A stretch of DNA of 24,237 nucleotides. It comes from an uncultured Eubacteriales bacterium (GTDB taxonomy: Bacteria; Bacillota; Clostridia; Oscillospirales; Oscillospiraceae). The notes beneath the pieces are model-generated. The model had not been told where the DNA came from, did not search any database, and was given only the letters and a program-made list of their open reading frames with translations. Location of the stretch: assembly GCA_958427375.1 (NCBI GenBank), contig CAUABY010000004.1:1-24237 (forward strand), read 5' to 3'. The position numbers and the translations under genes are program-made. This document shows positions 7,156 to 13,647 of this stretch, one piece after another; position 1 is the first letter of the stretch, and each line of letters opens with the position of its first letter.

Positions 7156-7476
7156 GGCCTCAATTGTTCGTTGTCGAATAAAGGTATCCTGTTTTACTCA
7201 CATTTTCGGAGAAATTTGACCGAAAAAACTGCGTTCATATAGATTGAGCAACTATTTAGCCATTTAATTAGGGTGGGATACACCAAGATAAGACATAGTA
7301 TCAGAACATAGAGGATATACGATTATACAGGCAAAACATTCAACCAATATTTTGTCAGCATTTACGGTTTGCAAAAACCGACTATATCAAATTCCAAACA
7401 AACATGCTTCCTCGGACGTTTTGCGTATTGGTTTTTGGCGATACTGAGGATGCATTGCAGAAAGGAGGTCAAGTCA
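7156..7476. other. 321-bp A+T-rich intergenic stretch
   Basis: No gene is supported. There are two hairpins without T-runs: TTTTCGG/CCGAAAA (7203-7226), and CGGTTT/AAACCG closed by a GCAA tetraloop (7365-7380). No good promoter or intrinsic terminator was recognised, so it is unclear whether the genes at 5884 and 7477 share a transcript. Confidence 0.55.
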
Positions 7477-7683
7477 ATGAAGAGAGTATTTGCAATAATC
7501 CTTATTGTCGTTTGCTTGCTCACTGTTTGCTGTTCTCTGTGTGGATGCGACAAACACGGTGAGTGTGAGGAATGTGGTCAGAACGAGAAACTCAATGAAT
7601 TCGTAATCAGTTCTGATAATTTTAGCAAAACTTATTGGCTCTGCGATGACTGTTACAGATGGTATAAGCTATTATATTCTTGA
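7477..7683 (+). CDS. Tiny lipoprotein with two CxxC pairs
   Basis: This is a 68-residue predicted lipoprotein. MKRVFAIILIVVCLLTVCC forms the hydrophobic signal, and LCGC gives the lipobox (Cys24 or close). The mature part is only about 45 residues and has CECEEC-like spacing (GECEECGQ) and CDDCY, two CxxC pairs about 27 residues apart, like a small zinc ribbon. Such mini zinc-ribbon lipoproteins exist in clostridia, but their role is unknown; metal binding, redox activity or a protein contact are all possible. The ATG at 7477 has AAAGGAGG 8 nt away. A longer frame from 7369 was rejected because it lacks a start signal and would bury the signal peptide. Confidence 0.75.
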   Translation: MKRVFAIILIVVCLLTVCCSLCGCDKHGECEECGQNEKLNEFVISSDNFSKTYWLCDDCYRWYKLLYS

Positions 7684-7718
7684 TCTATCGCTGTTATGGT
7701 TATGGCTAAACAGTTTAT

Positions 7719-7771
7719 GCTCCCTCTCAGGTTGACAGTGGTAAATACTGTTGATCACGGGGGAGCGTTTT
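7719..7771 (+). terminator. Terminator-like nested hairpin after the tiny lipoprotein gene
   Basis: GCTCCCTC (7719-7726) pairs with GGGGGAGC (7759-7766) with one wobble and is followed by GTTTTC. Inside the large loop a second hairpin, ACAGT/ACTGT (7735-7739 and 7747-7751), can form. The short T-run suggests a moderate terminator or an RNA control element. Confidence 0.5.
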
Positions 7772-7987
7772 CTTCTGGAATATAGCGACAGAATGTCCGG
7801 ATTGGTAAAAAGACGGAATGTTAAATACTGAATGGCACCGTATTAATAGCTTATCATAGCAATGCGTCCTGAGGCATCAATTACATTTTGATAGCATTAC
7901 CAATAATAAATGTTCACATCTGCAAAACAGAATTTATTGCCCAATTGAAAAAAGCATCAATTTCTTAGTAGGAGAAAATTAGTCATC
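7772..7987. other. Leader region of the C39-like peptidase gene
   Basis: No gene is seen here. Together with the terminator-like hairpin it makes a gap of 304 bp without a coding region. The only promoter candidate is weak: ATTACA (7880-7885), 16 nt, AATAAT (7902-7907). That would leave an mRNA leader of about 75 nt before the start at 7988. Confidence 0.4.
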
Positions 7988-9985
7988 ATGAAAAAGACGA
8001 TTGTTTTAATTCTTACAGTTGTATTCCTTATACAGAGTTTGTGCGTTCCTGTGTACGCCCTTTCAAATTCTGCGACAGTTCAGCAGTATCAGGAAGAAAA
8101 TTTGATTGAAAAATTGTGGCATCTGTTATTTCCGCCTGCAAAACAAGATTCAACGGAAATTGTCATTGAGCAGAATACACCTGTAGGTCGTCCTCTTGTA
8201 ATGAGCGAATATGAAATATATCGTTCTGAGGTTGAGCGGATTCAGAATAACCGCTTAATATGTACGGAGCAGTTAGACAGATTAAACGGCAATTACAAAA
8301 AGGAAGCTGGCATGTGTAACCTATGCTCTATGGAAACGCTGTTAAACCGCCGTGTCGCATATGACTTCTCTGATTATAGCAATCCGTTTGATGATTATGA
8401 TATGTTCAAAGCTATCGGCGTTGAAGACTTAGGAAACGGTAAGCATGAGTATGCAGAAGGTAAAATTGGTTATTACTTAAGCGGCGGCGTTAGTGATGCT
8501 CAAGAAGAAAAATATCAATATACTTCGACCGTAACATATGAAGCAAAACTACTGGGTAACAAAACGGTGACAAGTCTTATTCAAGATACTGGATTGACTG
8601 GAGTCGATGCGCAATATGCCGCAATTGCTAAATTGTTGCGTGAGCATCCGGAAGGAATTTGGCTTAGAGCTGAATACGGAAAACATGCTATTGTTATAAC
8701 GGATTACACTGAAAGTAATGGTATTATTCAGTTATATGCAATTGACCCTGTCAATGTTCGAGATAATAATTTAGGGAGGGAAAAAATAGAAAAGCTCTAT
8801 TTCTATAACCATAATTATAGCAATGGCATAATAAGTGATTACAAAAACGGTGCATATAGGATTAATATTGCTTATTTGGTGCAGGGAAACGGCTCAGTAG
8901 GAACACCATCTCAGTCGACAACGGTACCATCTCAGCCAACAGCAGCACTCTCTCAGCATCCAACGACGACAGTATCGTCTGATACAAAAGTGCCGACTAT
9001 TACTATTTCAGGCCAAAACTATCCGCCTGATATGATTGAAGGAAGCAACTTTGGGCTTCGTGGCATCATCTCAACGGATGTTGGACAAATTACGGATTTA
9101 TACGGAGCAATCATTGACAGTTTTGGGAATGAAGCTCAGGTGTATGGCATCTGCCCAGATAAAAGCACTGTGGATCTGCAATATACCGTAAATGACAGTT
9201 TGCTGTTCGGGAAACTTGCGCCGGGCAAATACAGCTATGTTGTTCGTGTAGTCGCAGAAAATGGTACGAACAGAACGCAGAATACCCTGATTGAGCATTC
9301 ATTCACGGTACAGGACGCAGTGCAGCCCGTAGTTAATCCTACAGTCTATGTACCACCGCAAGAGGTGTATGAAGAACCTGCTCCAACACCCTATGTTGCA
9401 GAAGTTCCTGTCATTTCAATATCTGAACAAAATGTGCCCGAAAAGCTATCCTTAGGGCAGAACTTTGGAATAAGAGGAATCGTGTCTACAAGCTGCGGCA
9501 ATATTTCTCGGATATATGGTGCTATAAAGGATTCTAATGGTGTTGTCATGGAAAGCACATATTACCCTAACCAACCATCAGATAATCTGCGCTATTCAAT
9601 CAACAACGACTTGTCATTTGGCAAATTGAACGCTGGATACTATACCTACTATGTGGAAGCAACCGCAGTCAATGAGGACAAGCAGGTAGTAAATCAACTG
9701 ATTGAGTCCGTATTTGAAGTAGTAGGGGCAATTCAGTCGGTAGGTTCTACAGAGCCGCAAATGATTTCTGTTGATTATGATATGACAGTTAACGTGGGGA
9801 AAGGAAGCACACTTCGCTTCTGTTCGACTACTTCTGTCGCCGATCAATATGAAATAGGTTCAATTCCCAATAATGCTACGGTTTATGTGTATGGATATAC
9901 CGTAGAAAAATACGAGGACAGAACTTGGGCGAAAATTCAGTATAACGGAATAGTTGGATGGGTCAATTATAAGTGGCTCAACTAA
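7988..9985 (+). CDS. Secreted C39-like cysteine peptidase with two beta-sandwich repeats and an SH3b domain
   Basis: This is a 665-residue exported protein. A Sec signal spans residues 1-24 (cut after VYA). The papain-like C39-type domain spans about 85-300: CNLCSMETLL places nucleophile Cys110 where CGPTSLAMLL stands in the family, KHAIVITDY gives His233, and AIDPVN gives Asp253. A Ser/Thr/Pro/Gln linker follows (about 303-334). Two related repeats (about 336-442 and 474-580) share NFGLRGI/NFGIRGI, ISTDVGQI/VSTSCGNI, LYGAI/IYGAI and LLFGKL/LSFGKL. An SH3b domain at about 598-665 ends in WVNYKWLN and should bind peptidoglycan. A wall-associated protease or hydrolase is likely; the substrate is unknown. 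AGGAG lies 13 nt before the ATG, rather far. Confidence 0.82.
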   Translation: MKKTIVLILTVVFLIQSLCVPVYALSNSATVQQYQEENLIEKLWHLLFPPAKQDSTEIVIEQNTPVGRPLVMSEYEIYRSEVERIQNNRLICTEQLDRLNGNYKKEAGMCNLCSMETLLNRRVAYDFSDYSNPFDDYDMFKAIGVEDLGNGKHEYAEGKIGYYLSGGVSDAQEEKYQYTSTVTYEAKLLGNKTVTSLIQDTGLTGVDAQYAAIAKLLREHPEGIWLRAEYGKHAIVITDYTESNGIIQLYAIDPVNVRDNNLGREKIEKLYFYNHNYSNGIISDYKNGAYRINIAYLVQGNGSVGTPSQSTTVPSQPTAALSQHPTTTVSSDTKVPTITISGQNYPPDMIEGSNFGLRGIISTDVGQITDLYGAIIDSFGNEAQVYGICPDKSTVDLQYTVNDSLLFGKLAPGKYSYVVRVVAENGTNRTQNTLIEHSFTVQDAVQPVVNPTVYVPPQEVYEEPAPTPYVAEVPVISISEQNVPEKLSLGQNFGIRGIVSTSCGNISRIYGAIKDSNGVVMESTYYPNQPSDNLRYSINNDLSFGKLNAGYYTYYVEATAVNEDKQVVNQLIESVFEVVGAIQSVGSTEPQMISVDYDMTVNVGKGSTLRFCSTTSVADQYEIGSIPNNATVYVYGYTVEKYEDRTWAKIQYNGIVGWVNYKWLN

Positions 9986-10010
9986 ATTCTATACCATGGA
10001 GGTTATAGTA

Positions 10011-10103
10011 GTGCATAAGATGCCGTACATACAGCCCCCATATATGCAGATATCACCAATTGACTCGTGCATCATACTTAGAAAAAGCATTCCGAAAAAT
10101 TGA
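10011..10103 (+). CDS. Candidate 30-residue peptide
   Basis: A GTG-started frame has GGAGG (9998-10002) exactly 8 nt upstream, begins 25 nt after the C39-like peptidase stop and ends 11 nt before a 14-bp terminator. The peptide is rich in Ile and Pro, has one Cys (in SPIDSCIILRK) and a basic C-terminus (RKSIPKN). It has no signal peptide or double-Gly leader site. An ATG three codons inside (10020) or one upstream (9996) is possible but less well spaced. It could be a small protein, a signalling or modified peptide, or a chance frame. No family was recognised. Confidence 0.45.
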   Translation: MHKMPYIQPPYMQISPIDSCIILRKSIPKN

Positions 10104-10114
10104 ACGATGGTTAA

Positions 10115-10158
10115 GTGGGCAGTATCAAATCATTGTCTTGATACTGCCCACATTTTTT
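10115..10158 (+). terminator. Strong intrinsic terminator at the end of the island transcript
   Basis: A perfect 14-bp stem (GTGGGCAGTATCAA and TTGATACTGCCCAC, 9-nt loop) is followed by ATTTTTT. It closes the unit of the C39-like peptidase and the candidate peptide. On the other strand there is no T-run, so it does not serve iorB. Confidence 0.93.
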
Positions 10159-10342
10159 ATTCCGTCACAGTTTAAAAATACAGCTCCATATCGCTGTTCA
10201 TATCCAAATCTGCAATGGATTAACTAAATTTTGGTGAAATCAGGCTTACATTGAAAAAGAACCATCAAGTACACAACTTATAAATTCACACATAATAGTT
10301 CTTTCAATATATATTACTCTCAATAAGGTGAAACAATGCTAC
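10159..10342. other. A+T-rich junction between the island and iorB
   Basis: No gene is seen. A loose inverted repeat (TTGAAAAAGAAC at 10251-10262, GTTCTTTCAA at 10298-10307) and a short ATGCT/AGCAT hairpin at the iorB stop are the only structures noticed. No leftward terminator for iorB was found here. Confidence 0.5.
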
Positions 10343-10993
10343 TCAGCATAGGCGACAATGATGCACCTTTTGCTCACACCCGCGTTGGGCACTCATACCC
10401 GCTGGCGGCGGTACGTTCAGCGCACAAGCGTCGCGCCCCGCGCGATAGGCGGCGATGTTCATATCCACAAACCTTTCGGGCACGGTGCTTTTTATGATAT
10501 CCTCCCAGTCAATGCCGCCGAGCTGCAAGGCCTTTGCCATTGCGCCGAAGAGGACTATGTTCATGCACCTGGCCGTGCCAAGGCTCTCGGCAATCTCAGC
10601 CGCTTTAAGCGTGAGGCACTTGAAGTTTGCCTGCATAGCCTCAAGGCAGCCCTGCGGATACTGCGCAAGACCTGCCGCCGTGGTGGAGGACTCCATCTCA
10701 AAGTCGTTTATGACCGCTATCCCGTCCGGCTTCAAAAACTCCGCGTAGCGCACAGCCTCCATCTTCTCAAAGGCGACCAGCACATCCGCCGCGCCGCGGC
10801 CGATGTACGGTGAGTACACCTTCTCGCCGTAACGCACTTGGCTGGAAACACTGCCGCCGCGCTGGCTCATGCCGTGTACCTCGGACATCTTCACATCGCA
10901 GCCCGCGCGCATCAGCCCGTTTACCAGCACCTTGGCCGTGAGAATCGCGCCCTGCCCGCCAACGCCGACTAAAAGAACGCTCTTGGTTTCCAT
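10343..10993 (-). CDS. iorB: Indolepyruvate:ferredoxin oxidoreductase, beta subunit
   Basis: This is the smaller subunit of the enzyme that turns aryl pyruvates (indolepyruvate, phenylpyruvate) plus CoA and oxidised ferredoxin into aryl-acetyl-CoA, CO2 and reduced ferredoxin in the cytoplasm. The 216 residues match the gamma-domain family: LLVGVGGQGAILTAKVL near the N-terminus, SEVHGMSQRGGSVSSQVRYG at about 37-56, and ADVLVAFEKMEAVRY. The last 20 or so residues (PPPAGMSAQRGCEQKVHHC) look unlike the family core and lie at the edge of the A+T-rich island, so the C-terminus may have been altered there. AAGGAGGA lies 7 nt before the ATG, and the gene starts 3 nt after iorA, which indicates translational coupling. 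Confidence 0.92.
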   Translation of the reverse strand: METKSVLLVGVGGQGAILTAKVLVNGLMRAGCDVKMSEVHGMSQRGGSVSSQVRYGEKVYSPYIGRGAADVLVAFEKMEAVRYAEFLKPDGIAVINDFEMESSTTAAGLAQYPQGCLEAMQANFKCLTLKAAEIAESLGTARCMNIVLFGAMAKALQLGGIDWEDIIKSTVPERFVDMNIAAYRAGRDACALNVPPPAGMSAQRGCEQKVHHCRLC

Positions 10994-10996
10994 AGC

Positions 10997-12745
10997 TCAA
11001 TCCTCCTTCCGGCCGATGGCCTTCACCGGGCAGACCTGCGCACAGACTGTGCAGCCTACGCATAACTCCGGCTCGATATACGACTTTCCGTTTTTCATCA
11101 TAAGCGCCGGGCAGCCGACCGAAAGACACTTCTTGCAGCCGATGCACTTTGCCGTGTCAACCGCGCAGAGTTTCTTTTCCGCCCCCTCACGCTTGATGAG
11201 CAGACAGGGTCTGCGCGCAATAATCGCGGCACGCTTTTCGCTGGCAAACGCGTCATCGAGCGCTTTTGCCATGGCCGCAAGGTCGTTCGGGTCAACAATA
11301 ATCACGTTCTCAAAGCCCACGGCGCGCAGCACGTCTTCAATCTTTATCACAGCCGCAACCTCGCCTTGCAGGTTGTAGCCCGTGCCGGGGTTGTCCTGAT
11401 GTCCGGTCATGCCGGTGGTGTGGTTATCGAGCACGACAGGAACCATACCGGCGTTATTGTATATTATCTCGATTGCGCCCGTTATGCCGCTGTGGAAGAA
11501 GGTCGAATCACCGACAACACCGATGACTTTTTTCTTCTGACCGCTCTGCTCAAGGGCGCGCGCGATGCCCGCGCCCACGGTGAAGCCGCCGCCCATGCAC
11601 ACGCAGGTATCAGAGGCGTTGAGCGGGGGTGCCGCGCCCAAGGTGTAACAGCCGATATCGCCGGTGATAACGACGTCTTTTATCTTCGACGCGCAGTAGA
11701 AGAATCCTCTGTGCGGGCAGCCGGGGCAAAGTGCGGGCGGACGCGGCACGGGCTTCACGTCAAGCACCTTTGTTTCGGGTTTCACACCGAAAATTTCCTC
11801 GCGCAGTATCTGAGGGTTAAGCTCATACATGGGGCTGACCACGGCCTTGCCGATGCAGTCAATTCCGGCGGCCTTAATCTGCTCCTCCATATACCCGTCC
11901 AGCTCCTCGACGACATAGAGCGTCTCCACACGCCCGGCAAAGCGGCGGATGAGCTCCAGCGGCAGAGGATTTGTGAGGCCGAGCTTCAAAAACGAAGTGT
12001 CCTCCGGGAACACCTCTTTTGCGAACATATACGCCATGCCGGAGCTTATAACGCCGATTTTCGCGCCGCGCTCCTCAACGGTGTTCAGCGGACAGGTGTT
12101 GCTGTACTCGGCAAGCACTTTCCATATGCCCTCAATCTTGGCGCGGTTCTGGTACGCACCCGCCGGTGTACACACGAACTTGCGCGGATTTGCCTTGTAC
12201 TCCGGGATGCCGTGCTCATGCCGCTCGCCGAGCTCAACAAGGCTCTTAGAGTGCGCCACGCGCGTCGTCGTGCGGAAAAGCACAGGCACGTCAAAGCGCT
12301 CGGAGATGTCGAAAGCGGCGGACATAAAGTCCTTGCATTCCTGCGAGTCAGCAGGCTCAATAAGCGGGAGTCTGGCGTGCTTAGCATACCAGCGGTTGTC
12401 CTGCTCGTTCTGAGAGGAGTGCATGCTGGGGTCGTCGGCGGTGATTATCACAAAGCCGCCGTTCACGCCAAGGTAGGCAGCGGTGAACATCGGGTCGGAG
12501 GCCACGTTGAGCCCGACATGCTTCATCGCGCACATGCTCCTCGCCCCCGCGATGCTCGCGCCGTATGCGACCTCGGTCGCAACCTTCTCGTTCGGCGCCC
12601 ACTCACAGTAGAGCGAGTCTTTATAATTGGGGAGATTATCAAATATCTCAGTGCTGGGCGTACCCGGATAGGCAGAGCATATATTTACGCCTGCCTCATA
12701 AGCGCCGCGGGCAATGGCCTCATTACCGGACATAAGCTGCTTCAT
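10997..12745 (-). CDS. iorA: Indolepyruvate:ferredoxin oxidoreductase, alpha subunit
   Basis: This is the thiamine-diphosphate and iron-sulfur subunit that partners IorB. The 582 residues are in the usual range (about 580-640). The N-terminal pyrimidine-binding domain begins with GNEAIARGAYEAGV and has SAYPGTPSTEI. LCPGCPHRG (339-347) precedes the TPP domain, where GDS (412-414) and NN (430-431) make the GDG/S-N type magnesium-TPP motif. The C-terminus is a two-cluster ferredoxin domain with Cys534, 537, 540 and 545, and Cys562, 565, 568 and 572, ligating two [4Fe-4S] clusters. AAGGAG sits 8 nt before the ATG. It probably works in ferredoxin-dependent aromatic amino acid catabolism. Confidence 0.95.
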   Translation of the reverse strand: MKQLMSGNEAIARGAYEAGVNICSAYPGTPSTEIFDNLPNYKDSLYCEWAPNEKVATEVAYGASIAGARSMCAMKHVGLNVASDPMFTAAYLGVNGGFVIITADDPSMHSSQNEQDNRWYAKHARLPLIEPADSQECKDFMSAAFDISERFDVPVLFRTTTRVAHSKSLVELGERHEHGIPEYKANPRKFVCTPAGAYQNRAKIEGIWKVLAEYSNTCPLNTVEERGAKIGVISSGMAYMFAKEVFPEDTSFLKLGLTNPLPLELIRRFAGRVETLYVVEELDGYMEEQIKAAGIDCIGKAVVSPMYELNPQILREEIFGVKPETKVLDVKPVPRPPALCPGCPHRGFFYCASKIKDVVITGDIGCYTLGAAPPLNASDTCVCMGGGFTVGAGIARALEQSGQKKKVIGVVGDSTFFHSGITGAIEIIYNNAGMVPVVLDNHTTGMTGHQDNPGTGYNLQGEVAAVIKIEDVLRAVGFENVIIVDPNDLAAMAKALDDAFASEKRAAIIARRPCLLIKREGAEKKLCAVDTAKCIGCKKCLSVGCPALMMKNGKSYIEPELCVGCTVCAQVCPVKAIGRKED

Positions 12746-12802
12746 TATCTGCGCTCCTTTTCGGAATATTTTGCCGGTTTTCAGTATGTATACTTAATAT
12801 AT

Positions 12803-12831
12803 ATAATAGTACAAGCGCCTTTGAAAAGCAA
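12803..12831 (-). promoter_or_regulatory. Probable iorAB promoter
   Basis: On the - strand TTGCTT (12826-12831), 17 nt and TATTAT (12803-12808) lie about 58 nt before the iorA start. The -35 is weak, and an alternating AT stretch follows, so the exact start of transcription is uncertain. Confidence 0.4.
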
Positions 12832-12851
12832 GTGCGCATACCGCGCACAGC

Positions 12852-12880
12852 AAAAAGCGGAGCGCTCGGCGCTCCGCTTT
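12852..12880 (-). terminator. Intrinsic terminator of hpf
   Basis: On the - strand an 11-bp stem (AAAGCGGAGCG and CGCTCCGCTTT, 5-nt loop) overlaps a TTTTT run. It lies 14 nt after the hpf stop and upstream of the iorAB promoter. Confidence 0.9.
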
Positions 12881-12893
12881 AATATTACAAGAA

Positions 12894-13436
12894 TCAGTCA
12901 TCCAGCCCGTCATCGCAGACAAGGCCGTAACCGCCCTGCTCGCGCTTGTACACCACGGAGATTGCCTCATCCGCGTCCATATTCTTGAACACGAACCACT
13001 CGTGGCCGAGCAGATCCATCTGCAAAATCGCTTCCTCCGGGGACATGGGCTTGATGGAGAAGCGCTTGGAGCGCACAATTTTAAACTCGTCCTCCTCTTC
13101 CACAACGGGCGCGTATGCCGGCATGATATCATCCAGCGCGCCGTCGCGCAGGCGCTTTTCAAGGCGGGTCTTATTCCGGCGGATCTGGCGCTCAATCGCG
13201 GCCACGCCGGAGTCTATTGAGGCGTACATGTCGTTCGTGAGTTCGCTGGCTCTGTAGAACAGGCCATTGCTGCGAATGGTAATTTCGGCGAGGTAGCGCC
13301 CGCGGCTGATGCTGAAGGTGACATAGGCCTCCGCCTCAGTTTTGAAGAGCTTGTCGAGCTTGCTTATCTTGCGCACGGCATAGGCGCGCAAATCCTCGGA
13401 CGAATCCATTTTTTTCTCGGTGAAAGTGAACTTCAT
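12894..13436 (-). CDS. hpf: Long-form ribosome hibernation promoting factor
   Basis: It binds the 30S subunit in stationary phase or stress and joins two 70S ribosomes into inactive 100S dimers. The 180 residues include an N-terminal S30AE/YfiA domain (about 1-95: MKFTFTEKKMDSSEDLRAY, then FSISRGRYLAEITIRSNG) and a charged linker. The C-terminal dimerisation domain (about 122-175) has RSKRFSIKPMSPEEAILQM, LGHEWFVFKN and VVYKREQGGYGLV. This length and tail identify the long form typical of Firmicutes. AAAGGAG 8 nt before the ATG at 13436 favours it over the ATG six codons upstream. It is a single gene with its own promoter and terminator. Confidence 0.95.
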   Translation of the reverse strand: MKFTFTEKKMDSSEDLRAYAVRKISKLDKLFKTEAEAYVTFSISRGRYLAEITIRSNGLFYRASELTNDMYASIDSGVAAIERQIRRNKTRLEKRLRDGALDDIMPAYAPVVEEEDEFKIVRSKRFSIKPMSPEEAILQMDLLGHEWFVFKNMDADEAISVVYKREQGGYGLVCDDGLDD

Positions 13437-13474
13437 ACTGCCAACTCCTTTCATACACTGACGTCACTTGCTGT

Positions 13475-13489
13475 AGGGGCAGCGCCCCT
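13475..13489 (-). promoter_or_regulatory. Leader hairpin of hpf
   Basis: AGGGGC and GCCCCT form a 6-bp stem with a 3-nt loop in the hpf mRNA leader, between the promoter and the ribosome binding site. It might affect message stability; no direct evidence of regulation is seen. Confidence 0.35.
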
Positions 13490-13501
13490 CGTGATGTTTA
13501 T

Positions 13502-13530
13502 ATTATACCACGCGCTGCGGCCGATTTGAA
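13502..13530 (-). promoter_or_regulatory. hpf promoter
   Basis: On the - strand TTCAAA (13525-13530), a 17-nt spacer and a consensus TATAAT (13502-13507) lie 66 nt before the hpf start. This is a good sigma-A type promoter. Confidence 0.75.
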
Positions 13531-13600
13531 GAGCATTTTATGAACATTCGCAAAACTGTCATTTTTACAGACTTGCGCCGCTAATTTTGTGTAAAGCTAC

Positions 13601-13638
13601 AAAAATATACCGGCACGCTCGACTGTGCCGGTATATTT
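13601..13638 (-). terminator. Intrinsic terminator of the aminopeptidase-LRR operon
   Basis: A perfect 14-bp stem (AAATATACCGGCAC and GTGCCGGTATATTT, 8-nt loop) runs into TTTTT on the - strand. It starts about 10 nt after the LRR gene stop. Confidence 0.93.
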
Positions 13639-13647
13639 AAGTCTTTA

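Larger units (their letters stand above)
4734..10342. mobile_element. A+T-rich accessory island with its own serine recombinase
   Basis: Between the orphan terminator and the iorB stop, base use is visibly A+T-rich, with AT-ending codons and wide intergenic gaps. The flanking genes are G+C-rich with C/G-ending codons. The island carries a recombinase gene and four genes for exported proteins or peptides, all on the + strand. No integrase of the large type, transposase, terminal repeat or target duplication was recognised, so how it arrived is unknown. The limits are approximate: left about 4733-4780, right about 10320-10345. Confidence 0.5.

Noticed and set aside
7365..7380. GCAA-tetraloop hairpin as an RNA gene
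   Set aside because: It is a single 6-bp stem with no further conserved structure or promoter.
10251..10307. Loose inverted repeat near iorB as an end of a mobile element
   Set aside because: The arms differ in length (two extra A) and no matching copy was found at the left edge of the island.
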